From NCBI GenBank assembly GCA_903876665.1, contig CAIRAY010000183.1, forward strand, positions 1 through 64,000: DNA of 64,000 nt. Direction: 5' to 3'. The DNA comes from an uncultured Fibrobacterota bacterium. Its GTDB lineage: Bacteria; Fibrobacterota; Fibrobacteria; Fibrobacterales; Fibrobacteraceae. The translations under genes and the position numbers were made by a program. The notes beneath the pieces are model-generated. The model worked only from the letters and a program-made list of their open reading frames with translations. It made no database searches and was not told the DNA's origin. Each line of letters opens with the position of its first letter. Positions within the stretch are counted from its first letter, which is position 1. This document shows positions 43,143 to 52,423 of the stretch, one piece after another.

Positions 43143-44066
43143 TTTGCCGGGGATTCCCAAGTTTTGGGTCCTTGGATGGGTCCTCGGGATGATTGCGCCC
43201 TCCTGGATGGCTGGTTGATTTCCACCGATGTCTCCGTGGAAGGGACGCATTTTCGCCTGGACTGGTCCTCTCTGGAAGAGGCCATCGAAAAGGCTTTGCT
43301 CTCCAACTTTTCCGATATCAACGCCATGGGGGGCACCACGGGATTTGTTCTGCTGGGGTTGTGCCTGAATCGCCGATGGGACAAGGCAATGCAGGCCCGG
43401 GCTGCGGACGCTTTTGCCGAGGTCTGCAACCGCTATGGGGTTCGAATTCTTGGAGGAGACACGGTCGTGGGAGATGTGGCCTCCTTCTCCATTACGGTGT
43501 TGGGTAAGTGTGGTTCAAACCAAAACCCCATGTTACGGTCGAATGCAAAAGTGGGAGATTGGCTATACGTGTCTGGCCAATTGGGAGCTTCTGGAGCAGG
43601 GTTGTGGGCTTTGCAGAATGTTCCTCAAGCACGTTCCCTATATCCCGAAATTGTTGGCGCCCATCTGGTGCCCAAGGTTCCGCTCGGTCTGGGGCCATTG
43701 GTTTTGGAAAAAGGCGAGGGCCGGGCCTGTATTGATATCAGCGATGGACTTAGCTCCGAGCTTCACCATTTGGCCCTTCAGTCCGGAGTGGGAATCGAAA
43801 TACAGGCCAGAGAAATCCCCGTCCACGGTGGAGTCTTGGGCTTATGTTCCGCCTATGGCCTATCCTCTGAAAAATTCTGGCTTCACGGTGGAGAAGAATA
43901 CCAGTTGCTTTTCACGAGCGCCTTGGCTCCAAGTTTATTAGTTTTACCGCTGTGGCCTTTTGAAATCCATTGTATCGGAAAAGTAATTGATGGAAGTGGA
44001 GTCACTTTGGTAACATTGGATGGAAAAAAGAAGAATGTTGAACTTGGGGCTTGGTCTCATCTATGA
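43056..44066 (+). CDS. thiL: Thiamine-monophosphate kinase
   Basis: Phosphorylates thiamine monophosphate to the active diphosphate. The 336-aa product has GEFNFIERLLRP near the N-terminus, RDDCALLDGWLISTDVSVEG (metal/ATP site), NFSDINAMGG, RILGGDTVVGD and the ACIDISDGLSSELHH motif. The start is uncertain: ATG 43056 has TTTAAT 6 nt upstream and no Shine-Dalgarno, while a TTG near 43088 would remove 11 residues. The stop overlaps the pilB ATG (ATGA). Confidence 0.9.
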   Translation: MLQSPNRIFPDLGEFNFIERLLRPLGQGHFAGDSQVLGPWMGPRDDCALLDGWLISTDVSVEGTHFRLDWSSLEEAIEKALLSNFSDINAMGGTTGFVLLGLCLNRRWDKAMQARAADAFAEVCNRYGVRILGGDTVVGDVASFSITVLGKCGSNQNPMLRSNAKVGDWLYVSGQLGASGAGLWALQNVPQARSLYPEIVGAHLVPKVPLGLGPLVLEKGEGRACIDISDGLSSELHHLALQSGVGIEIQAREIPVHGGVLGLCSAYGLSSEKFWLHGGEEYQLLFTSALAPSLLVLPLWPFEIHCIGKVIDGSGVTLVTLDGKKKNVELGAWSHL

Positions 44067-45988
44067 ACCAGAGTAAAGTCAAAGTTGGTGAACTGCTCCT
44101 GCGTCAAGGTTTTATTGACCAGGATCAGCTGGACCATGCGCTTGCTGAACACAAGCGGACCGGAATCCTGGTCGGAAAAATCCTGATTCGACTTGGGTTT
44201 GTGACTGAAGATGCCCTGACGGGGATTCTGGGTGAGCAGATGCAGTTCAAGGAGCGCAAGCGCCTTGGCGAAATTTTGCTGGAGCGCAAATTCATTGACC
44301 AGGAGCAGCTTGACAAGGCCCTGGAGTCCGCTCGTCAAAAGGGTGATCGCCTGGGCAAGACTCTGGTCAAGCTTGGCTACATGAGCGAGGATCGGCTAAT
44401 TGAAATCCTTTCCGCTCAGCTTGAGGTTCAGCAACTCAAGCTAGCCAGTTTCAATATCGATGCCCAAGCTTCGTCCTATTTGCAAGAAGCGTTTTGCCGT
44501 CAATACAAAGTCATGCCCCTGTACAAGACGGGCAAGACTTTGACCATTGCCATGGCAGACCCTTCCAATCTGCGTGCATTCGACCATGTGAAGTTCAAGG
44601 TGCAGCCACTCGAAGTCGAAGCGGTGATGTCCACCGACACCGACATTTTGGCGGCCATCGAGCGCGTGTATGGCAATGGTGGCGCGCCCAAAGATGATAC
44701 TGCCCAGGCCACTGAAAGTGGTGGCGATCTGGATGCATTGATTAGTGGTGCGGCAGAAGAAGTTGATGTCGTGGAGCAACAGCAGAGTAACGATGAAATG
44801 GAGCTTTCCGATGAGGAAGGCCGTCAAGTTGCCAAAATTGTGACCACTTTGATCAATACTGCCGTGCTCAAAAAGGCTTCCGATATTCACTTGGAACCCC
44901 AGGAAGATTACCTCAAATTGCGTTACCGCATTGATGGTGAAATGATGGTGGTCTCCAAGATTCCCGGCCGCCTGATGGCTCAGGTTCTTTCGCGCATCAA
45001 GCTCATGGCCAAGATGGATATTGCCGAAAAACGCCGGCCTCTGGATGGTCGCTTTACTGTGCGCGTGAACGGAAAAGAGGTCGATTTGCGCGTGAGCTCC
45101 TTCCCCACGACTTTGCGTAAGCGTGGCACGGTGGAAAAAATCGTTATGCGTATTTTGGATCCCAATTCAGGGCAAATTCCCCTGAAGGTAATGGGTTTCC
45201 AACCTGCAGTTTATACGGAATTCATTGACGCCATCAATGTCCCCAACGGAATCATCCTGGTAACCGGGCCAACGGGTTCTGGTAAATCCACAACCTTGTA
45301 TGCATGTGTCCGCGAAATCAACAACGACAGTATCAATATCACCACCATGGAAGATCCGGTGGAATTGAACTTGAGCAATGTGAACCAGGGCCAGATCAAC
45401 AATCAGGCTGGCTTCTCCTTTGCTGCAGGTATTCGTGCTATTTTGCGTCAAGATCCCGACGTCATCATGATTGGAGAAATGCGCGATAAAGAAACGGCCT
45501 CCATGGCCGTTGAAGCTGCATTGACCGGGCATTTGGTGTTCTCTACATTGCATACAAACGATGCATCCGGTGCCTTCCCGCGCTTGCTCGAAATGGGTCT
45601 CGAGCCGTTCTTGGTGGCTACCGCTGTCAAGGGTATTTTGGCTCAGCGCCTGGTGCGTAAGATTTGTGGAAATTGCAAAGAATCCTTTGAACCCCCTGCG
45701 GAACTCCGCGATAGTTTGGGTCTGTCCAAGGACGTGGTATTTTACAAGGGCAAGGGTTGCGGAAAGTGCGACATGTCCGGTTATAAGGGTCGCTTGGGTA
45801 TCTTTGAATTTTTGACCCCCAACGAGGCCATTCGCCAGCTCATCATCAAGCACGCATCCGGTGATGAAATCAAAACCGAGGCCATGAGGGGTGGCATGCT
45901 TACTCTGCGAATGGATGGCATGGAAAAGGTCCTCTCCGGCGCGACCACCATTGAGCAGGTTCTCGGATCATCGGAAGAGGATAAGTAG
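44063..45988 (+). CDS. pilB: Type IV pilus assembly ATPase PilB with tandem MshEN domains
   Basis: Hexameric extension motor of the pilus, 641 aa. It has two consecutive N-terminal MshEN-type repeats (VGELLLRQGFIDQDQLDHAL, about 6-60; LGEILLERKFIDQEQLDKAL, about 71-125), a domain known to bind c-di-GMP. The GspE/PilB core follows: Walker A GPTGSGKST (about 402-410), Walker B DPDVIMIGEMRD and Asp/His boxes. A zinc tetracysteine module reads KICGNCKE...GCGKCDMSG. It is coupled to thiL by an ATGA overlap and separated from pilM-Q by two unknown minus-strand genes. Confidence 0.95.
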   Translation: MNQSKVKVGELLLRQGFIDQDQLDHALAEHKRTGILVGKILIRLGFVTEDALTGILGEQMQFKERKRLGEILLERKFIDQEQLDKALESARQKGDRLGKTLVKLGYMSEDRLIEILSAQLEVQQLKLASFNIDAQASSYLQEAFCRQYKVMPLYKTGKTLTIAMADPSNLRAFDHVKFKVQPLEVEAVMSTDTDILAAIERVYGNGGAPKDDTAQATESGGDLDALISGAAEEVDVVEQQQSNDEMELSDEEGRQVAKIVTTLINTAVLKKASDIHLEPQEDYLKLRYRIDGEMMVVSKIPGRLMAQVLSRIKLMAKMDIAEKRRPLDGRFTVRVNGKEVDLRVSSFPTTLRKRGTVEKIVMRILDPNSGQIPLKVMGFQPAVYTEFIDAINVPNGIILVTGPTGSGKSTTLYACVREINNDSINITTMEDPVELNLSNVNQGQINNQAGFSFAAGIRAILRQDPDVIMIGEMRDKETASMAVEAALTGHLVFSTLHTNDASGAFPRLLEMGLEPFLVATAVKGILAQRLVRKICGNCKESFEPPAELRDSLGLSKDVVFYKGKGCGKCDMSGYKGRLGIFEFLTPNEAIRQLIIKHASGDEIKTEAMRGGMLTLRMDGMEKVLSGATTIEQVLGSSEEDK

Positions 45989-45997
45989 GAACAGGGG

Positions 45998-46168
45998 CGA
46001 GTGGAAAGTTGCAACAGGTTATCCTGTTTAAGCATAAGGCGCTTGCAGAAATTTTCCATTTTCCACTAAGGTGTCGTGCAGGGATGATGGCTGTTCATTT
46101 AATAGTGACCGTTCCGCTGTGGCGGACTACGGGAACTTATACACGCAGTGTATTCCACTTTCCACTCG
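45998..46168. other. Multi-stem folded intergenic element downstream of pilB
   Basis: Ends are a perfect 12-bp inverted repeat, CGAGTGGAAAGT (45998-46009) and ACTTTCCACTCG (46157-46168). Inside are AACAGG-TTAT-CCTGTT (46013-46028), GTTCC/GGAAC around CCGC/GCGG (46111-46136) and ATACAC-GCA-GTGTAT (46139-46153). TTTTCCACT-like words recur. No coding frame fits. It fills the gap between pilB and the convergent YecA-like gene. It could be a structured RNA or a small mobile palindromic element; no target duplication was seen. Confidence 0.5.
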
Positions 46169-46170
46169 TC

Positions 46171-46845
46171 TTACCCTCTTTCCCGCAATTCCTGCTTAAT
46201 CAACATGAACTTTTCGCAGGTTTTTGCCAGGTACTTGATATTTGCCTGGTACTCGGTTAGGAGCATGGGGCGAAGTTCGGATTCGGGAAGACCATTGAAG
46301 GGTTCGCTTTGACGGAAAACTTCCATAATATCGGGTTTGCATGCGGAGATCAAGGCGGTCCAGGTTAGGCTAATCGTGTCCCAGAACTCGGTGGCGAGAG
46401 CCCGGTCATCGAGTTTTTCCGCAATGTCTTCCAGGGTGATATCCCAAAGGTGCCGGAACTCGGAATTGGCGAGGGAAAACCCCTGGGACCATTCCACCAG
46501 GTTATTCCAGGATTGATCCGCCATCGCGGGCTGGACCACGCATGTGGGAATGCAAAGGGTGCCCAGGTGGATTTCGGTGAGGAGGCCGTTGGTCATGGGC
46601 ATCAGCATGTTCCAGATGGGTTGTAGCTGCGCTTCGGAATCGAAAATCAAATCTCCGAAGAGGACTTCCTGCCAATCGCTGGGCGCGATCATGGATGGCG
46701 TGGTGGTGATTCCCACCAGAAACCCGTGCAGGAAGGGAAATGAGGGGAATCCCTGCGGAAGCTGCAATTTGGAATAGGCGACGGAAGCGTCAGAGGCGGA
46801 AAGTTTTTTTACGGAAATTGAGGGAGTGTCGATTTTCTTTTTCAT
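46171..46845 (-). CDS. YecA/YgfB (UPF0149) family protein
   Basis: A 224-aa protein whose segment FPFLHGFLVGITTTPSMIAP followed by SDWQEVLFG matches the UPF0149 pattern of small helical proteins of unknown role. The C-terminal SEC-C zinc motif found in some members is absent. Helical tail LAKTCEKFMLIKQEL. It faces the folded element at 45998-46168 and is divergent from uvrD. Confidence 0.75.
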   Translation of the reverse strand: MKKKIDTPSISVKKLSASDASVAYSKLQLPQGFPSFPFLHGFLVGITTTPSMIAPSDWQEVLFGDLIFDSEAQLQPIWNMLMPMTNGLLTEIHLGTLCIPTCVVQPAMADQSWNNLVEWSQGFSLANSEFRHLWDITLEDIAEKLDDRALATEFWDTISLTWTALISACKPDIMEVFRQSEPFNGLPESELRPMLLTEYQANIKYLAKTCEKFMLIKQELRERG

Positions 46846-46887
46846 CCACCAAGCATAGGAAATTCCTCTTTGCTAAATTGCCGGACT

Positions 46888-49356
46888 ATGGTCGATGAAA
46901 ATCGTTTGCGCAAAGAACTCGATGCGGAGCAGTGCAAAGCTGCTTTGCAGATTTCCGGTCCAGTTCTGATTCTTGCCGGTGCTGGCTCGGGCAAGACCCG
47001 CGCAGTGACCTATAAAATTGCCCACCTCATTTCTGCCCACCAGGTGGATCCACGACGCATCCTGGCCGTGACCTTCACCAATAAGGCCGCCAAAGAAATG
47101 AAGGAGCGCATTCGCAAACTTCTTGGGGGCGAGGCCCATTTGGATTGGATGGGGACATTCCATGGCATTTGCCTGCGCATCCTCAAACTTTGCTTGGCGC
47201 AACCGCGCATCTCCGAGGTCATGGGGTGGACCTACTCCCGCAATTTTACCATTTACGATTCCGACGATCAGGCCCGCACGCTCAAGTCCGTGGTGCTTCC
47301 CATCCTAGGTGAAGTGGAGTCTGCAGAGCTCAAAAAGATTTCCGGGAAAATTTCCCGCTTCAAGAATAGCATGTGCTTAGTCGCAGATGTTGCTGGCCCC
47401 AAGGTTTCTTTGCAAACTCCGGAATTAGTAAAGGAACAGGCGCGCTTTGGCGATGAAGAGCAGACAGCCACGTTCTATTTGGAATACCAAAATAAATTGA
47501 TGGCGGCTGATGCCATGGATTTCGATGACCTGCTTTTCCGCACGGTGCAGCTCTTCCAAAAAATGCCCGCTGTGGCAAGCCAGTTCGCCAACCGGTTCCA
47601 GCAGGTGTTCGTGGACGAGTTCCAGGACACCAACGACATCCAGTTTCTGTTGCTCCGGCAAATGATGAATCCTGCCCGCAATGTGACGGTGGTGGGTGAC
47701 GATGACCAGAGCATTTATGGATGGCGGGGCGCAAATATTGGCATCATCCGTAGCTTCCATGAAGACTTTGCCCCGGTCACCATCGTAAAGCTGGAACGCA
47801 ACTACCGTTCCACCAGCCTGATTGTAAAAGGCGCTGGATCCGTTATCGAAAATAATGCCCGGCCCGAGTCCATGCGCAAAAAAGTGTATTCTGAATTGGA
47901 GGACGGGGATCCCATTCGTGTATTCCGGGTGGCTGATGATCGGGTCGAAGCCGACCGCATCGCCGAAAAAATCTACTCACTCGGACCCACCGCCTACAAT
48001 GAAACGGCCATATTTTACCGCACCAATGCCCAATCCCGCTCGCTCGAAAAGGCGCTCAACGACAAGCGCATTCCATCGGTGATCTTTGGGGGCATGCGTT
48101 TTTGGGACCGCAAGGAAGTCAAAGACCTCCTGGCTTATTTGCGCATTCTGGTGAATTCCCGCGACGACGCAGCCCTAGGGCGCATTATCAATGTGCCTCC
48201 GCGCGGCATTGGAAAAACGAGCCTCGAAGATTTACAGGCAATTGCGCGGAAGCAGAAGCTGGGTGCCTGGGAAGCCCTGGCGAATGAAGTTCAATTGGGA
48301 ACCAAACTGGGTGGCAAGTTCAAAGCCTTCCACGACATGATGGAAGATTTGCGAAAGTACCTGAAGGATGAAAACAGCTCGCTCCCCATCCTCGCCGAAA
48401 AACTGATCGAAAAGAGCCGCTATAAAATTTGGATCGAAGAAGAAGAAAAAGACCAGGCCGAAGAGCGCGCTGCGAACATGGGCGAATTGGTCAATGCCTT
48501 GCGCGAGTTTGAAGAAGAACACTCCGATTCCAATGGCGGTGGCGGGCTCGAACAGTTCTTGCAGGAAGTTGCGTTGCTTTCGGATGCCGACAAAAAGGTA
48601 GTCGAGGGGCAGACGCGCGTTACCCTGATGACCATCCACATGGCCAAGGGCCTGGAATTTGAAAATGTCTTTTTGGCCGGTTGCGACGAGGGAGTATTCC
48701 CCTTGATCCGCAAGAGCTCCCTGGCAACGACATCGGCAGCGGAAATAAAAGCTTTGGAAGAGGAAGAGCGCCGGCTGTTCTATGTGGGCGCAACCCGCGC
48801 CAAGCGTCGTCTTTTCATCTATTCCGCCACCCAGCGGTTTTGGCAGGGCACGGTCACCAGTTTCAGCGAATCCCGTTTCTTAAGTGAGATCGATTCCACC
48901 GCAGTGGAACGCCTCGACTTGGCGGGGAGCGCCTCGGAAGAACGTACAGGTGGTTATTCCGGAGGCAGAAGTCAACAGTACGGCCAGTCCTTTGGGAACA
49001 AGACCTTTCAGCGCGGTGGTGGAAATGGATTTTCCGGTGGATCGTCGGGTGGGTATTCACGTCCCCAGGCCTCCAACACCATTCGCAAGGTTTACCCCGG
49101 GGGAATTCCGGACCCGGATTCCAGCAATAAGCCCAAAGGCCCGCCCATCCGGGAAATCGTCTATGACGAGCATTCCCAGGAGAATCTATATTTCAAGCCC
49201 GGAATGATGGTCCGGCATGCCCGCTTCGGCGTGGGACTCATACGTGGACTCCTGGGCACTGGGCCCGAGGCCAAAGTCGATGTGGAGTTTCAAGATGGCG
49301 TAGTACGGAAACTCATCCTGAAATATGCGAATTTGACCATCCTCCAAAGGGAATGA
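46888..49356 (+). CDS. ATP-dependent DNA helicase, UvrD/PcrA family
   Basis: SF1A 3'-5' helicase for repair and replication restart, 822 aa. It has motif I ILAGAGSGKT (about 30-39), motif Ia AVTFTNKAAKEMKERI, motif II FVDEFQDTNDIQF, motif III VGDDDQSIYGWRGA, and motif V/VI VTLMTIHMAKGLEF and RLFYVGATRAKRRL. A Gly/Ser/Gln-rich linker (about 690-730) leads to a C-terminal Tudor-like PcrA domain (FKPGMMVRHARFGVGLI). TAAATT 8 nt before ATG 46888 and no Shine-Dalgarno suggest a leaderless start. Confidence 0.95.
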   Translation: MVDENRLRKELDAEQCKAALQISGPVLILAGAGSGKTRAVTYKIAHLISAHQVDPRRILAVTFTNKAAKEMKERIRKLLGGEAHLDWMGTFHGICLRILKLCLAQPRISEVMGWTYSRNFTIYDSDDQARTLKSVVLPILGEVESAELKKISGKISRFKNSMCLVADVAGPKVSLQTPELVKEQARFGDEEQTATFYLEYQNKLMAADAMDFDDLLFRTVQLFQKMPAVASQFANRFQQVFVDEFQDTNDIQFLLLRQMMNPARNVTVVGDDDQSIYGWRGANIGIIRSFHEDFAPVTIVKLERNYRSTSLIVKGAGSVIENNARPESMRKKVYSELEDGDPIRVFRVADDRVEADRIAEKIYSLGPTAYNETAIFYRTNAQSRSLEKALNDKRIPSVIFGGMRFWDRKEVKDLLAYLRILVNSRDDAALGRIINVPPRGIGKTSLEDLQAIARKQKLGAWEALANEVQLGTKLGGKFKAFHDMMEDLRKYLKDENSSLPILAEKLIEKSRYKIWIEEEEKDQAEERAANMGELVNALREFEEEHSDSNGGGGLEQFLQEVALLSDADKKVVEGQTRVTLMTIHMAKGLEFENVFLAGCDEGVFPLIRKSSLATTSAAEIKALEEEERRLFYVGATRAKRRLFIYSATQRFWQGTVTSFSESRFLSEIDSTAVERLDLAGSASEERTGGYSGGRSQQYGQSFGNKTFQRGGGNGFSGGSSGGYSRPQASNTIRKVYPGGIPDPDSSNKPKGPPIREIVYDEHSQENLYFKPGMMVRHARFGVGLIRGLLGTGPEAKVDVEFQDGVVRKLILKYANLTILQRE

Positions 49357-49358
49357 AT

Positions 49359-49643
49359 ATGCTCGAAAACAAAGACATCCAAAAGCTGGCCAAGCTCTCT
49401 CGGCTCGAAATTTCCGATGTGGATGTGGAGTCCATGAAGGGACATTTGGAGCACATGTTAGCTCACCTCGATGAGCTCCGGTCCCTGGATCTGTCTGGTG
49501 TCGAGCCTATGACCAGCGTCGATGAGCCCGTGACAGTTCTTCGCGCCGATGTCCCAGGTGGGTGCTTGTCCCATGAGCTTGCCTTCCGCAATGCTCCCCG
49601 CGTCGACAACGATCATTTTGTCATTCCCAAAGTCATCGGCTAA
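49359..49643 (+). CDS. gatC: Asp-tRNA(Asn)/Glu-tRNA(Gln) amidotransferase subunit GatC
   Basis: Small subunit of GatCAB, which amidates mischarged Glu-tRNA(Gln) or Asp-tRNA(Asn). The 94-aa product has the typical N-terminal KDIQKLAKLSRLEISD and the C-terminal RNAPRVDNDHFVIPKVI. Two ATGs compete: 49353 overlaps the helicase stop, while 49359 has AAAGGG 7 nt upstream and is preferred. gatA and gatB are not in the window, so the subunit genes are split. Confidence 0.93.
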   Translation: MLENKDIQKLAKLSRLEISDVDVESMKGHLEHMLAHLDELRSLDLSGVEPMTSVDEPVTVLRADVPGGCLSHELAFRNAPRVDNDHFVIPKVIG

Positions 49644-49648
49644 TTCCC

Positions 49649-50347
49649 GTGGCTTTGGTCTCCTGCGTCATCCCGGCCCGGATGGGTTCCTCCCGTTTTC
49701 CGGGTAAGCCCCTGGCTTTGATTCAGGGGCAACCCATGATTTTACGCACCTTGGCGCGGGCCCGCGGGGCGAATTGCTTTGACCGGGTGATCTGTGCCAC
49801 GGATTCCCCCGAAATCGTCTCCCGGGTTCGTTCTGCGGGTTTTGAGGCGGAGCTGACGCCTGATTTTGCAACAGGCTCGGACCGGGTGGCCTTTGTCGCC
49901 TCTTTATTACATTTGCCTCTGGTTGTTAATCTTCAAGGAGATGAACCAGTGGCGAGCCACACCATGCTCGAACAGGTAGCCCGTACGCTCGCCTTGGACC
50001 CCGGGTCCTGGGTAACGGCTTCCTCCCCCCTGGAATCCGATTCAGCCTCTAATCCCCATGTGGTCAAGGTCCTGGTTCAAGACGGCTTTGCCCAGGAATT
50101 TTCCCGTTCACCGGTCACAGGTTCTGATTGGCGGGTGCATCGGGGGGTTTATGGATATTCTCTAGAATCTTTACAGGAATTTTCAAAGCTTCCCCAGTCC
50201 CAGGCCGAGCTTGCGAATTCCTTGGAACAATTGCGGATAATGGGGTGTCGCCCCATCCGCGTAATCAACAATTCTTCTCCATCCTTTTCTGTCGATGTGC
50301 CGGGCGATATCGCCCTCGTCGAGTCATTCCTCCTGAGGTCCACATGA
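49649..50347 (+). CDS. kdsB: 3-deoxy-manno-octulosonate cytidylyltransferase
   Basis: Activates Kdo as CMP-Kdo for lipopolysaccharide inner core, so an LPS outer membrane is expected. The 232-aa product starts at GTG 49649. It has VIPARMGSSRFPGKPLA (about 7-23), ICATDSPEI, ATGSDRVAF and VVNLQGDEPV, all family motifs. It overlaps pyrG by 4 nt. Confidence 0.95.
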   Translation: MALVSCVIPARMGSSRFPGKPLALIQGQPMILRTLARARGANCFDRVICATDSPEIVSRVRSAGFEAELTPDFATGSDRVAFVASLLHLPLVVNLQGDEPVASHTMLEQVARTLALDPGSWVTASSPLESDSASNPHVVKVLVQDGFAQEFSRSPVTGSDWRVHRGVYGYSLESLQEFSKLPQSQAELANSLEQLRIMGCRPIRVINNSSPSFSVDVPGDIALVESFLLRST

Positions 50348-51981
50348 AGTACAATGGCAAAACCAAGTTTATCATCGTCACCGGCGGAGTCCTTTCCGGA
50401 CTAGGCAAGGGAGTCGCAGCGGCTTCCATCGGTTCGCTCCTCTGTGGCCGCATGAAGGTCGTGCCGGTCAAATGCGACGGGTACCTCAACACCGACCCCG
50501 GGACCATGAACCCTACCGAGCATGGCGAAGTGTACGTTCTGGACGATGGTGGCGAAGTCGATATGGATTTTGGCCACTACGAACGCTTCTTGAATATCCA
50601 GACGCGCTTCAAGTGGAACTTGACCATGGGCAAGGTCTTCAAGCAGATTCTCGAAAAGGAACGGAAGGGCGACTACCTGGGCAAGACCGTGCAATTTCTG
50701 CCCCACGTCACCAATCTGATCAAAGAGCACATTTTCACCATCGCCACCGAAGAACAGGCTGACATCATGCTCATCGAAATCGGTGGTACGGTGGGTGACT
50801 TGGAAAATCAATTCTACATCGAAGCCGTGCGCCAGCTCAGCCACGACGTGGGCCACGAAAACCGCATGTTCGTGCACTTGACCTATGTCCCCATCCCTTC
50901 GGGCGTCGGGGAGCAGAAATCGAAGCCCACGCAAATGTCCGTGCGTGAATTGAACGAAAAGGGAATTTACCCCGACCTGGTGATTGGACGCTGTTCTGAA
51001 TACTTGACACCCATTATCAAGGAAAAGATTGCGCTCTTCTGCAACATTGAGCCCAACCAGGTAATCTCCGGAGTAGATGTCCAGAATGTCTACGAAATTC
51101 CCCTGATCTACGAAAAGGAAGGCCTTTCCGAAATCGTCTCCAAACACCTGCGCATCTATGCTCCGCCCAAGCTCGAACAATGGAGCCGTCTAGTCCATAA
51201 TATCAATCGCAACCTGGCCACTCCCCGCAAGGTTCTTCAGGTTGCCATCTGTGGAAAATACACCACCCTGGAAGACTCCTACGCAAGCGTGGTGGAGGCG
51301 ATCAAACATTCCGCAGCCCACTTGGATCTGCGCGTAAATATCAACTGGGTGGACACGGAAAAAGTCGAAACGGAAGGAAACGAGCCAGCAAAGTGGCTGG
51401 ACGGAATGCATGCAGTAATCGTTCCGGGCGGTTTCGGAAGCCGGGGAATCGAAGGCAAAATTACCTTGATCCAGCATGTCCGCGAACAGGGAATACCCTT
51501 CCTAGGAATTTGCTACGGCATGCAGCTGGCTGTGGTGGAATATGCCCGCAATGTCCGGGGCCTGAAGGGCGCCAACACCACCGAAGTCGAAAAAGATGGC
51601 ATCAAAGTTGAGTCTCCGGTCATCGCCTACCTGCCCGGCCAAGAAAAAATCCGCGAAATGGGCGCGACCATGCGCCTAGGCGGACACGATGTCCTGGTCA
51701 AATCCGGGTCCGTGGCCCAAAAAGTCTATGGTGGAGCCACAAAAATCAGAGAAAGATTCCGACATCGGTACGAAGTGAATCCCATTTTCGTCAAAGATCT
51801 AGAGAAGGACGGTTTTGTCTTTTCTGGAAAATCATCGACGGAGGATATCATGCAGATTATGGAGTTGTCCAATCACCCTTATTTCCTAGGATGCCAGTTC
51901 CATCCGGAACTACAATCGACCCTGTTGCAACCTGCCCCGCTCTTCCTGGAGCTTCTGCGGGTGGCCGATGAACGCTGCTGA
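50344..51981 (+). CDS. pyrG: CTP synthase
   Basis: Aminates UTP to CTP using glutamine. The 545-aa product has N-terminal synthase motifs FIIVTGGVLSGLGKGVAAAS and DGYLNTDPGTMNPTEHGEVY. The C-terminal class I glutaminase domain has the nucleophile region FLGICYGMQ and the QFHPEL triad histidine/glutamate. The ATG at 50344 overlaps the kdsB stop with GAGG upstream. CTP is the co-substrate of KdsB, and pairing of these genes is common. It overlaps comEA by 14 nt. Confidence 0.97.
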   Translation: MKYNGKTKFIIVTGGVLSGLGKGVAAASIGSLLCGRMKVVPVKCDGYLNTDPGTMNPTEHGEVYVLDDGGEVDMDFGHYERFLNIQTRFKWNLTMGKVFKQILEKERKGDYLGKTVQFLPHVTNLIKEHIFTIATEEQADIMLIEIGGTVGDLENQFYIEAVRQLSHDVGHENRMFVHLTYVPIPSGVGEQKSKPTQMSVRELNEKGIYPDLVIGRCSEYLTPIIKEKIALFCNIEPNQVISGVDVQNVYEIPLIYEKEGLSEIVSKHLRIYAPPKLEQWSRLVHNINRNLATPRKVLQVAICGKYTTLEDSYASVVEAIKHSAAHLDLRVNINWVDTEKVETEGNEPAKWLDGMHAVIVPGGFGSRGIEGKITLIQHVREQGIPFLGICYGMQLAVVEYARNVRGLKGANTTEVEKDGIKVESPVIAYLPGQEKIREMGATMRLGGHDVLVKSGSVAQKVYGGATKIRERFRHRYEVNPIFVKDLEKDGFVFSGKSSTEDIMQIMELSNHPYFLGCQFHPELQSTLLQPAPLFLELLRVADERC

Positions 51982-52408
51982 GCGTAGAGCGGTAGTCGTT
52001 GCGGTCCTTTTGCTGGTGTTAGGGTGGGGGGCCCGGGCTTTGCCTGGGTCCGTCTGTGACGGCTGTGGTGATTTGACGCTCGTCCAGGCCACGCCATCTA
52101 GCCCTGCCGAGTCGATTGCAGAGCTGTCTTCTCGCCAATCCACCTGGGATTCAACATCCAAGGCAAGCCCTGTCCACAAAAGCAGGACCAAGGCCAAAAC
52201 TCAAAAATCCTCGGGTCCTGTTCACGTAAACCGGGCTTCGGCCAAGGAGCTGGAGGGGATCAAGGGCGTTGGACCGGTTTTGGCGAAGAAAATTTTGACC
52301 GAACGGGAACGGATCGGGAAGTTTTCAGGGCCGGCGGATCTTGACCGGGTGCCTGGCATCGGCAAGAAAAAGCTAGATAACCTGTTGCCATTCCTCATTT
52401 TTGATTAG
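51968..52408 (+). CDS. ComEA-like helix-hairpin-helix protein
   Basis: A 146-aa protein with an N-terminal membrane anchor/signal (VVVAVLLLVLGWGARALPG), a Ser/Thr/Lys-rich linker and a C-terminal double helix-hairpin-helix: VNRASAKELEGIKGVGPVLA and FSGPADLDRVPGIGKKKLDN. This is the ComEA type that binds incoming DNA in transformation. It is followed 15 nt later by a PilM-like gene, which supports a competence-pilus link. Confidence 0.85.
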   Translation: MNAAERRAVVVAVLLLVLGWGARALPGSVCDGCGDLTLVQATPSSPAESIAELSSRQSTWDSTSKASPVHKSRTKAKTQKSSGPVHVNRASAKELEGIKGVGPVLAKKILTERERIGKFSGPADLDRVPGIGKKKLDNLLPFLIFD

Positions 52409-52423
52409 TTTTACTCTCATACA

